Assembly (NCBI RefSeq): GCF_017377395.1
Contig: NZ_CP061800.1
Span: 3,100,001 to 3,164,000, forward strand
From: Desulfonema magnum
Lineage (GTDB): Bacteria; Desulfobacterota; Desulfobacteria; Desulfobacterales; 4be13
Direction of reading: 5' to 3'
DNA: 64,000 bases
Part shown: piece after piece, positions 56,606 through 64,000 of the stretch
How the letters are laid out: every line of letters begins with the position of its first letter
How positions within the stretch are numbered: the stretch's first letter is position 1
Program-made: the position numbers and the translations under genes
Notes under the pieces: model-generated
Databases searched by the model: none
The model's input: only the letters and a program-made list of their open reading frames with translations
What the model was told of the DNA's origin: nothing

Positions 56606-57688
56606 ATGAAAAAAATAAAAGTGCTGATATGTGATGATTCTGCTCTGATGCGGCGATCTTTGAAAAAAATCGTTGAATCAGACCCTCGTCTTGAGGTGGT
56701 CGGTACTGCCAGAGACGGAGAAGACTCTGTAAACAAAGCCCGGGAACTGAATCCTGACGTCGTCACAATGGATGTGAATATGCCAGGAATGGACGGCATC
56801 ACAGCCTTGCAAATCATCATCAACGAAGAGATTGCACCGGTAGTTATGGTCTCCTCTCTGACCCAGGAGGGGGCTATCGCCACCTTTGAATCCATGATTC
56901 TTGGCGCTTTTGATTATGTGCCAAAACCAGGAGGGACTGTCACAGTACAAATGGGGCCGGTGGCCCCTGAGATTATTAAAAAAATCAAGGCTGCGGCCCG
57001 GCCCGGAGTACTCAGAAAACTGACCCGCAAGTATTCTTCTCTGGAGAAACCACCTTCATTTCTCCGACCAGGACACCCAAAAGCCCGGAAGTTCAGCCCG
57101 ATAACTGACAACAGACCAGGTTTCAAAGCCGTGGCCCTTGGTATTTCCACAGGAGGCCCTAAAACGCTGTTTGACGTTCTTCCTTTTCTTCCTGAGGATT
57201 TACCTGCTGCTATTTTTCTGGTACAGCACATGCCCAGTCCGTTTATCTCCTCTTTTGCAAAGAGAATTGATTCTCAGTGCCTCATGCGCTGTGTGGAGGC
57301 CGAACCCGGAACCGTTGTCGAACCCGGAACGATTTATCTCGCGAAAGGGGGGACTCATCTGATTTTGTTTCAGAGAGCAAACGGGTCCGTTCTGATCCGA
57401 ACCCCCAGAAAACCAGAACATACTTTCATACCTTCAGTAGATATTATGATGGATTCTGTTTTAAAAATCTTCAAATCAGATACTATCGGAGTTTTAATGA
57501 CAGGTATGGGAAGAGACGGGGCCGAAACCATGGTGAAAATCAGACAAGGCGGCGGAATAACCATTGCTGAAAGCGAAGAAAGCGCCATTGTTTTCGGAAT
57601 GCCGGGCGAAGCGATTCGTCTGGGGGGAGCCGATATTATCGCTCCCAGTTGGGATATTGCAGAGGAAATAATAAAGGCAGTACAGTAA
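56606..57688 (+). CDS. cheB: Chemotaxis response regulator methylesterase CheB
   Basis: A 360-residue two-domain CheB. The receiver has CDDSALMRR, phosphoacceptor Asp 56 in TMDVNMPGMDG and Lys in YVPKPGG. The methylesterase domain has the triad Ser 181 (GISTGGP), His 208 (VQHMP) and Asp 304 (GMGRDGA). It removes methyl groups from receptor glutamates and deamidates glutamines when phosphorylated by CheA. The natural substrate here is the soluble double-tip receptor. The partner methyltransferase CheR is not in the window. Confidence 0.95.
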   Translation: MKKIKVLICDDSALMRRSLKKIVESDPRLEVVGTARDGEDSVNKARELNPDVVTMDVNMPGMDGITALQIIINEEIAPVVMVSSLTQEGAIATFESMILGAFDYVPKPGGTVTVQMGPVAPEIIKKIKAAARPGVLRKLTRKYSSLEKPPSFLRPGHPKARKFSPITDNRPGFKAVALGISTGGPKTLFDVLPFLPEDLPAAIFLVQHMPSPFISSFAKRIDSQCLMRCVEAEPGTVVEPGTIYLAKGGTHLILFQRANGSVLIRTPRKPEHTFIPSVDIMMDSVLKIFKSDTIGVLMTGMGRDGAETMVKIRQGGGITIAESEESAIVFGMPGEAIRLGGADIIAPSWDIAEEIIKAVQ

Positions 57689-57760
57689 TCCGTTGTCAAA
57701 TTTCAACTGTCACTTATATCAGATTTCAATCCACTCCGGCCAAAGTGAGAATTCGTTTTC

Positions 57761-57910
57761 ACTCGATGTTCAAGTTTTTTGACCCGGTTCGACTAAAAAA
57801 CCTGTCATTCCTGCGAAAGCAGGAATCCATTCTGGGCAGAGGCCACGCTTCCGGAAGCAGCGGATTCCTGCTTTCGCAGGAATGACAAAAAAAAAACTTG
57901 AACATCGAGT
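57761..57910. mobile_element. Family-D repeat element, best-preserved copy
   Basis: Ends ACTCGATGTTCAAGTTTTTT (57761) and its inverse ...AACTTGAACATCGAGT (57910). Inner palindrome TGTCATTCCTGCGAAAGCAG / CTGCTTTCGCAGGAATGACA. 150 bp, sitting between cheB and the HEAT-repeat gene without coding content. Confidence 0.88.
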
Positions 57911-57961
57911 TTTCAGCAAGAAAAAGATAAAACAACTGGAAACTGAAAAGATGGAGGTAAC

Positions 57962-58828
57962 ATGAACGAACTTTTAAAAGCATTAAACAGCTTTGAAGAA
58001 GTAGAAAGGATTTATGCAGCTCAGGATATTGCGGAAACAAAACGTCCTGACATGACAGTATATCTGCTTAACAGGCTGTTGCTTGAAGAATCACACGCAG
58101 TCAGAGACGCCATTGTTTTCGCTCTGAAAAACTTGCCGTGTTCGGAAATTTATGATATGTTGTTCAAATTGTTCCATTCCCCGGATGCTTATTTAAGAAA
58201 TGCAGCCATTGGCATTTTTGGATCGGAAGGAAATGAAGCACTTGCTTTTCTTATTTCATATATGGATCATGCGGACGGGGAAGTGAGAAAGCTTATTCTT
58301 GATGCGCTTTTTGCGACCAGTGTTCCCAGAGCAATTGAAGCAATCCGCCAAGCCATAGATGATTCGTTTGTGAATGTTCAGATCACTGCGGTGGAATATC
58401 TCGGACACCTTGAGGACAACGAAAGTGCGGATAAAATGATCAAACTTTTTCAGAAAAAAACCGAGCCAATGCTGCGGATCGCCATTCTCGAATTTTTTTA
58501 CATGGTCGGAAGCAAAACAGATATTATGAAAATTTTTTCATTTCTTGCTCCTGACGACAATTTTAATAGCATTGATCCCCTTTATCTGCCTCAGCTAATA
58601 AATCTTTCTGCTAAAAGCGGCGATGCGGATATGATATGCAAGATTCTTGACTCAATAACTCATATCGAGATATATGCCGAGGATATTATACATGCCATTG
58701 AGCAGGCAAATCGCCAGTTCAAAGATATTTGCAAAAATGATCGTATTATTGAACACATAAAGAGAGTCATGAAAAAAATAAAAGATCAGGAAGTCCGTGC
58801 GTTGTGCGAGGAACTGCTGAGGTGTTAA
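57962..58828 (+). CDS. HEAT-repeat protein of the chemosensory locus
   Basis: A 288-residue all-helical protein with five or six HEAT-like repeats (HAVRDAIVFALKNLP, AYLRNAAIGIFGSEGNEA, GEVRKLILDALFATS, VNVQITAVEYLGHLEDNES, PMLRIAILEFFYMVGS). No catalytic residues. Such proteins are protein-protein scaffolds and recur beside chemosensory or gliding clusters. AGATGGAGGTAAC lies just before the ATG. It is followed closely by cheA, so probably cotranscribed. Confidence 0.78.
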   Translation: MNELLKALNSFEEVERIYAAQDIAETKRPDMTVYLLNRLLLEESHAVRDAIVFALKNLPCSEIYDMLFKLFHSPDAYLRNAAIGIFGSEGNEALAFLISYMDHADGEVRKLILDALFATSVPRAIEAIRQAIDDSFVNVQITAVEYLGHLEDNESADKMIKLFQKKTEPMLRIAILEFFYMVGSKTDIMKIFSFLAPDDNFNSIDPLYLPQLINLSAKSGDADMICKILDSITHIEIYAEDIIHAIEQANRQFKDICKNDRIIEHIKRVMKKIKDQEVRALCEELLRC

Positions 58829-58915
58829 AATTTGCGATTTTTGATTTGTCATTTATCTGTTATTCATGTTCCGAGAGAGAAAAACACTAAATTAGATATT
58901 AAATCAAATTGTTAT

Positions 58916-60552
58916 ATGACTTATGTTATCAAAATAACGCCGGAGATGAAACGTCAGTTTCGCTCTGAGACAACGGAACATTTAAACAGTCTTGAGCAGT
59001 TGCTGATGGTGATCGAAAAGGAACCTCGCAACCAGGAGGCGATTCATTCCGCATTTCGTGATATTCACAGTATTAAAGGAAACAGTGACTATCTGGGGAT
59101 AAAAGATATCAATATTCTTTCCCATGAGCTTGAGGACCTCATGGATGAGTTCCGAAGCGGCAGAATTCACATTGGCGATGATGTATTAGCCGTTTTATTT
59201 AATGGCCTTGACCTTCTGAGAGATATGAATCGGCGGGTGGTGAACGAAGACTATGAGGAAACAGATATTTCCGAAATTCAGACTCGAATACATCGGATAA
59301 AAACATTGTTCGGGAAAGAATCTCCTGGAAAAAAAGCTGAGGTGTCGTATTCAGATATTTTTTACAGCGTACTCGAACAAGAAATAAAGGTTGATATTAA
59401 TAAAATAGATCAGTTCATAAATCATATTTCAGAGCTTGTTATCACAAAAAACACATTGAATTTTCTGACAGAACTAGATTTTTTCCGGGAACAGCATACG
59501 AAACGAAGCGGAGAACTAAAAAAAGTGGCAGGCGATATGAGCCGGATCACCAATAATCTTCAAGCCGATGTCATGAGCCTGCGGCTTGTCAAAATCAATA
59601 CTGTTTTTGAACGGCTCCCCAGGATTGTAAGAGATATTTCATACAGAAGCGGAAAACAAATTGAACTGTCCCTGTCGGGCGGAGAAACAGAGATAGACCG
59701 GAAAACCATCGAACAGCTTATTGATCCCCTGATTCATCTCATCCGAAATTCCGTGGATCATGGTATAGAACCGCCAAATGAAAGGGTCAGAAAAGGAAAG
59801 CCGGAGTCAGGCGTCGTCACGGTCAGTTCTCGTCAGGAAGGAAATCATGCGGTTATTGAGGTGATGGATGACGGAAAAGGACTTGATATTGATAAGATCA
59901 GGCAGGAGGCGTTGAAAAGAAAAATTTTCACCGAAGACACCCTCGTATCTATGAGAGAGGAAGAAATCCTGAATCTGATTTTCCTACCCGGCTTCACCAC
60001 TCAGCCTGAGGCCACGAAAACTTCCGGAAGAGGTGTGGGCCTTGATGTTGTAAAAAATAACATTAAAATGATCGGAGGAAATATTACCCTTTCCGGAAGT
60101 AAGGACATTGGCACCCGGGTGAAAGTCAGAATCCCCGTTTCAATGGCCGTAACAGATGTTCTTTTAACAGAAGTTGCCGGAAGACAATATGCGTTTCCCT
60201 TTTCCTCAATACTGAAAACTGTAAAAGTAAAAAAAAAAGATATTCATGGCCTCAAAAAAGGCGAATTTATTCTTTTCAGCGGAACTGTTCTCGGTATCAG
60301 ATGCCTCGGAGAACTATTAGAAATTTCAGATAAAGAAAGTCTCAGACAAAAAGGTTCGGATGAGGAGATATCTGTTATTGTGATCTCCGTTCAAAACCAG
60401 AACATCGGCATCGTTGTTGATAAGATTTTGAAACGGGAAAGTATGCTGATCAAACCCCTTGAAAAATATCTTGCAGGAATAAAAGAATTTTCAGGTGCAG
60501 CACTCTCAGGAAACGGAAGCGTTGTACTCGTTATTGACCCGATGGGTCTGAA

Positions 60553-60565
<13 letters not shown>
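58916..60565 (+). CDS. cheA: Chemotaxis histidine kinase CheA (no P2 domain)
   Basis: A 549-residue protein from the ATG at 58916. The HPt domain has phosphorylatable His ~51 (DIHSIKGNSDYLG). A short linker follows without a CheY-binding P2 domain. Dimerisation helices (KVDINKIDQFINHISELVI) precede the ATPase with N-box HLIRNSVDHGIE, DDGKGLD and GRGVGLDVV, and then a CheW-like regulatory domain (VTDVLLTEVAGRQYAFPF...). The upstream open frame adds 28 residues without family similarity or an evident ribosome-binding site. The final codons and TGA (LKLET-stop) are written in the first units of the downstream heptamer array. Confidence 0.93.
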
Positions 60566-60838
<273 letters not shown>

Positions 60839-60859
60839 AACTTGAAGCGGAGGTCTGAG

Positions 60860-61246
60860 ATGAAAGAAGTTTACGAACTGGATGTTTATAAACTGGCTGA
60901 AAAACTTTCAGATGCGCTTTGGCATACTTTTGAGGGATGGCCTGAAAAAGCTAAGAACACATTGATTTTGCCGGACGGGGTTTGCAAGATTTTGCCGGAC
61001 GGGGTTTACAAGATTTTGCCGGACGGGGTTTACAAGATTTTGCCGGACGGGGTTTACAAGATTTTGCCGGACGGGGTTTACAAGATTTTGCCGGACGGGG
61101 TTTACAAGATTTTGCCGGACGGGGTTTGCAACCCCGTCCGGAATATTTTCCGGATCGCCGCCCGCAAACGTTTCGGACGGGGTTGCAAACCCCGTCCGGC
61201 AGCGAAACGTTTCGGACGGGGTTGCAAACCCCGTCCGGCAGCGTGA
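60860..61246 (+). pseudogene. N-terminal fragment of a four-helix-bundle (S23-like) protein interrupted by 24-bp repeats
   Basis: GGAGGT precedes the ATG at 60860. The first ~34 residues (MKEVYELDVYKLAEKLSDAL, then HTFEGWPEKAKNTL) match the start of the small four-helix-bundle family, full length ~115-120 residues. After ~35 residues the reading frame enters a tandem repeat encoding KILPDGVY units. The remaining helices, including the usual IVRASDSIAANIAEG-type motif, are absent. The gene was therefore broken by expansion or insertion of a repeat element. Confidence 0.65.
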
Positions 61247-61413
61247 AGATTTTGCCGGACGGGTTTTACAAGATTTTGCCGGACGGGTTTTACAAGATTT
61301 TGCCGGACGGGGTTTACAAGATTTTGCCGGACGGGGTTTGCAACCCCGTCCGGAATATTTTCCGGATCGCCGCCCGCAAACGTTTCGGACGGGGTTGCAA
61401 ACCCCGTCCGGCA
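60966..61413. repeat. Family-C palindromic repeats with 24-bp tandem expansion
   Basis: A 24-bp unit (GATTTTGCCGGACGGGGTTT + ACAA) is tandemly repeated about six times from 60966. A full palindrome follows (GGACGGGGTTTGCAACCCCG ... CGTTTCGGACGGGGTTGCAA), then a second run of three or four 24-bp units and a second palindrome. The same palindrome occurs once at 30735-30822. No spacer variation of CRISPR type. Confidence 0.9.
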
Positions 61414-61608
61414 GCGTGGGGGGGGCGACATATTTGCTATAAATATGCCGCCCCCGCGGGGCTTGGCAGGGGGACAGCAAACCTGCTGCTACAAATATGC
61501 CGCCCTTACAGGGCTTGGTCGGCTCTCCCCTAAATCCGTTATAATCAGAATTAACCCTTTGAAAACATAACATTTCCGAGTTTCAATTTTCAAATACGGA
61601 GGTATATT
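61414..61608. repeat. Partial family-A element and cheY leader
   Basis: GGCGACATATTTGCTATAAA and its inverted partner resemble the interior of family-A MITEs. The right end CTAAATCCGTTATAATCAG lies at 61524-61548. No left end is present, so the copy is truncated. ACGGAGG lies 7 bp before the cheY ATG. Confidence 0.7.
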
Positions 61609-61971
61609 ATGAAAAAAGTACTGATTGTAGATGATGCGGCTTTTGCCCGATCCATACAAAAACAGATTATAGCATCTGTCGGATACGAGGTGACAGAGGC
61701 TGGTAACGGGGCCGAAGCGCTGGAAGTCTTTAAAACGGAGAAACCTGATCTTGTCACATTAGACCTTCTCATGCCGGATATGGACGGCATGGATGTACTC
61801 AAAAGCATCCTGGAAGAGGATCCCGATGCCAAAGCAATTATCTGTTCCACGGACAAGCAAAAATTTCGCCAGGAGGAAGCAAAAGAAACCGGAGCATTGG
61901 GATTTGTCGCAAAGCCGGTTGATCCTGAAAAATTACTTGAGATGATAAAGAATATCCTTGATGATTCGTGA
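61609..61971 (+). CDS. cheY: CheY-like single-domain response regulator
   Basis: A 120-residue receiver: VDDAAFARS (acidic pair), phosphoacceptor Asp in LDLLMPDMDG, Ser in IICSTDK, Lys in VAKPVDP. It is the diffusible output regulator of the CheA in this locus. Whether it acts on a flagellar switch, pili or another machine is not shown; no motility genes are in the window. The 233-bp gap to cheC shows no gene. Confidence 0.9.
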   Translation: MKKVLIVDDAAFARSIQKQIIASVGYEVTEAGNGAEALEVFKTEKPDLVTLDLLMPDMDGMDVLKSILEEDPDAKAIICSTDKQKFRQEEAKETGALGFVAKPVDPEKLLEMIKNILDDS

Positions 61972-62204
61972 GACTCATCCCGGACAGGCGGCGGTATAGC
62001 GACAGAATAATTTTTCCGCACCGGCTCGGTTTCAGATTGGCAGATCCGCACCGGCCATCGGGATTTCTTAATCCGGAGGAGCGGAAAGGGCGTATTCACG
62101 CTTAGGCGATTCGATCCTTTAAATTGTAAATACGCCCGGGCGGAAATGGAAAAATTACTGGGTCACCATTCCTTAAATTTATTTCAATCATAAGGAGTTT
62201 TTTT

Positions 62205-62816
62205 ATGTACGATGATAACCTCGATATTGTAAGAGAAGTCATAAATATCGGAATCGGTGAAGCCGCGGATGCGCTTTCAAGACTCGTAAACACCCGGGTG
62301 ATTATCAAGACACCGGATATTTGCATTATGAATGCGGCGGATGTTCATGATTATATACGAAAAGAGATGACATCCCTCAGCGTCTATATTTCCCAGAATT
62401 TCAAAGAGATGATCAAGGGAAAGACAATCCTTTTTTACACAAAGGAATGCGCTGTTTCTCTGTTGAACGCCATCTGCGGCCAAACCATGAAAACATCATC
62501 GCTGACGGAAAGCGGAATCGCCACACTCAATGAAATCGGCAACAATATCATGGTAACATGCATGTCCGAAATAAGTAATCAGATAGATGCCAGAATATGG
62601 TTTGATCTTCCCGAAGTCACAGTTGAGATATCTGAGAATTATTTTCAAAACCTTCTGAATGACTTGAAAGAATTAGATAAGGCAATTGTTATCAAAAGTG
62701 AGATGCGTATCAAAGAAAAAGATATTCAGGGATATCTTTTTATTCTGCTGAGTTTTGAGGATTTTAATCTGCTCATCCAAGGACTTTGGAAAAAAATAAA
62801 CACTGCTTCGTCATGA
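62205..62816 (+). CDS. cheC: CheC-family CheY-P phosphatase
   Basis: A 203-residue protein with two CheC active-site helices: REVINIGIGEAADALSRLVN (~9-28) and ESGIATLNEIGNNIMVTCMS (~101-120), each with the E-x-x-N pair that dephosphorylates CheY-P. This is consistent with its place after cheY. The usual partner CheD is not seen. AAGGAG lies upstream of the ATG. The residues after ~130 follow the CheC fold to the end. Confidence 0.88.
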   Translation: MYDDNLDIVREVINIGIGEAADALSRLVNTRVIIKTPDICIMNAADVHDYIRKEMTSLSVYISQNFKEMIKGKTILFYTKECAVSLLNAICGQTMKTSSLTESGIATLNEIGNNIMVTCMSEISNQIDARIWFDLPEVTVEISENYFQNLLNDLKELDKAIVIKSEMRIKEKDIQGYLFILLSFEDFNLLIQGLWKKINTASS

Positions 62817-62970
62817 ACTTCGATAACAAAAAGAATCCGACAAAGAGTTGCAGGCGAGATTTCAACCCCTGACGCGAAGTTGGTTTGTTTGCAGAACAAA
62901 CAGGCTTTCATTTCCAAACCTGTTTAAAGATATAAATGCTCTGCTTATTCACGGGCATTTAAGGAAAAAT

Positions 62971-64000
62971 ATGCTGAATACTATAAATCCCTCGGCCTTT
63001 GCTGAAATTCTGACAAAAGGGCTCTCCTTCGGAACTATCATTCTTGACAGGGACTACCGTATCACGCTTTGGAATGAGTGGATGGAAAAGCACAGCGGCA
63101 TCAGAGAACGTCATATCATCGGGCAAAACATCTTTGAGAAATACCCTGAGATTCAGGAAAGAAACAAAAATAAATATATCACCGAGTGTATGGAAAGGCA
63201 AATCCCTTTTCTTTTATCGCCACTCATTCATAATCATCTCATACCGCTCAATATTGTCAAAGGGACTGAGGATATCCGGATGATCCAGAATGTCAGAATA
63301 TATCCGCTTCCCGATGATGAGGGAAACATTCTCGGTGTTCTTATTATTATCATGGATTTGACAGAGCAGGTCATCCATGAAAAAGAAGTGTTCAGGCTGA
63401 CATGTCTTCTCGACGGAATCAGGAACATAGATCAGCTCATTACCAGAGCGGAGTCAGAAGATGAATTGCTGAGGGGCGTCTGCAGGACATTGGTCGGACA
63501 TATTGGTTATATGCTTTCATGGGTGGGATTGCTTGATGAGTCTGACCATATCCGGGTGGCAACGTTTGCATGGGCTGAACATGAAATTTCCGAGTCTGAA
63601 ATCACAGAACACGATCTTAAAGATGCGTTGGAGATGGTCGGAAACTCATTCAAAATCAAAGGAAGACCTATGGTTGAACGGATTGAAGAAGATATGTTTT
63701 CCGCGCCCCTGTATTCGGAGTTCGCAACTAGGACAGGCTATAATTCATTTTGTTCTCTTCCTATAAAAATCGGGGATGATTTTATTGGGACGTTAAATAT
63801 TCATTCCAAAGAAAAAAATGTCTTTCAGGAGGAAGAACTTGTATTGCTCGAAGAGGTGGCATCGGATATTTCCTTTGGAATAAAAACACTTCGGGAGAGA
63901 GAAAAAAAACGCCAGGCAGAAACAGAACTCAGGGAGTCGCAAAAAAAGATGTGGCTCATGATCGAACAACTGACGGAGTCCCGTAAGGCCGCTGAAATTG
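62971..64000 (+). CDS. PAS-GAF sensor protein, probably a histidine kinase (3' end outside window)
   Basis: Open frame from the ATG at 62971 (AAGGAAAAAT upstream) to the window end, 343 codons seen. A PAS domain (~15-130: FGTIILDRDYRITLWNEWME, LPDDEGNILGVLIIIMDLTE) is followed by a short coiled coil and a GAF domain (~155-300: DELLRGVCRTLVGHIGYML, FCSLPIKIGDDFIGTLNIHS, EEELVLLEEVASDISFGI), then a coiled coil (LRESQKKMWLMIEQLTE) typical before another PAS or a kinase core. No membrane segment. It could feed into the Che system or start a separate two-component pathway. Confidence 0.8.
   Translation, partial: MLNTINPSAFAEILTKGLSFGTIILDRDYRITLWNEWMEKHSGIRERHIIGQNIFEKYPEIQERNKNKYITECMERQIPFLLSPLIHNHLIPLNIVKGTEDIRMIQNVRIYPLPDDEGNILGVLIIIMDLTEQVIHEKEVFRLTCLLDGIRNIDQLITRAESEDELLRGVCRTLVGHIGYMLSWVGLLDESDHIRVATFAWAEHEISESEITEHDLKDALEMVGNSFKIKGRPMVERIEEDMFSAPLYSEFATRTGYNSFCSLPIKIGDDFIGTLNIHSKEKNVFQEEELVLLEEVASDISFGIKTLREREKKRQAETELRESQKKMWLMIEQLTESRKAAEI

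Noticed and set aside
60966..61413. Possible CRISPR array
   Set aside because: Units are contiguous 24-bp tandem copies with no variable spacers, and no cas genes are present. The heptamer arrays and the 89-bp repeats fail for the same reason.
60908..61573. Reading frames on both strands through the 24-bp repeats (for example 60982-61533, 60908-61573)
   Set aside because: They are made of repeat peptides such as DFAGRGLQ and NPVRQNL with no unique domain or start signal.

Overview
The window looks like the chromosome of a sulfate-reducing Desulfobacterota (Desulfobacterales-like) bacterium. This is inferred, not searched. The evidence is an AhbC-type radical SAM enzyme of the siroheme-to-heme route, a DUF169-CoaE fusion, DUF2889 proteins, a TRAP solute-binding protein, dockerin-bearing secreted proteins, a CHASE2/CHAT gene set, and a very heavy load of small interspersed repeats. 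A tRNA-Thr(CGT), mfd and an IHF-alpha gene show ordinary core chromosome.

Layout. 1-4.1 kb: 3' end of a large secreted beta-helix/cadherin-like/dockerin protein, then three paralogous zinc-ribbon-PilZ proteins. 4.4-13.7 kb: ihfA, tRNA-Thr, mfd, two SurA-like periplasmic chaperones and mgtE. A hicAB toxin-antitoxin module lies between mgtE and a 252-bp duplicate of its 3' end. 13.7-24.1 kb: PaaI-like thioesterase, a pyrimidine-dimer-glycosylase/DUF1722 protein, a secreted protein, a CHASE2 membrane protein, a 5'-truncated haemagglutinin-repeat/TPR/CHAT protease, a frameshifted transposase inside an inverted-repeat element, and a higBA-like module. 24.5-28.3 kb: a phosphate cluster on the minus strand (CBS protein, DUF47/PhoU-like, PiT permease, kinase-less PhoR-like sensor, REC-CBS protein). 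28.3-33.1 kb: a repeat-rich stretch holding a 2-hydroxyacid dehydrogenase and a Thr-rich dockerin protein. 33.1-48 kb: ThiS-like protein, methyltransferase, large PBP1-type enzyme, AhbC, ClpX-like ATPase, cold shock protein, DUF169-CoaE, PHP and DUF2889 proteins, TRAP DctP. 48.6-50.2 kb: a complete-looking transposase.

50.6-64 kb is a chemosensory locus on one strand: ParA-like ATPase, coiled-coil/TPR protein, a soluble receptor with two signalling tips, a triple-CheW scaffold with a CZB-like insert, CheB, a HEAT-repeat protein, CheA, CheY, CheC and a PAS-GAF sensor running off the end. No receptor in it has a membrane span, so it probably serves a cytoplasmic array whose position may be set by the ParA protein. 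No cheR is visible.

The most unusual property is the repeats. At least nine degenerate tandem arrays share a 7-bp period but differ in sequence. They sit at gene boundaries, where they supply stop codons or abut start codons, and two lie inside reading frames (mfd and the CheW protein). Around them are several MITE/REP-like families. One has perfect 25-bp terminal inverted repeats and an 8-bp target duplication, and the same termini bound the transposase element at 21.8-23.4 kb.
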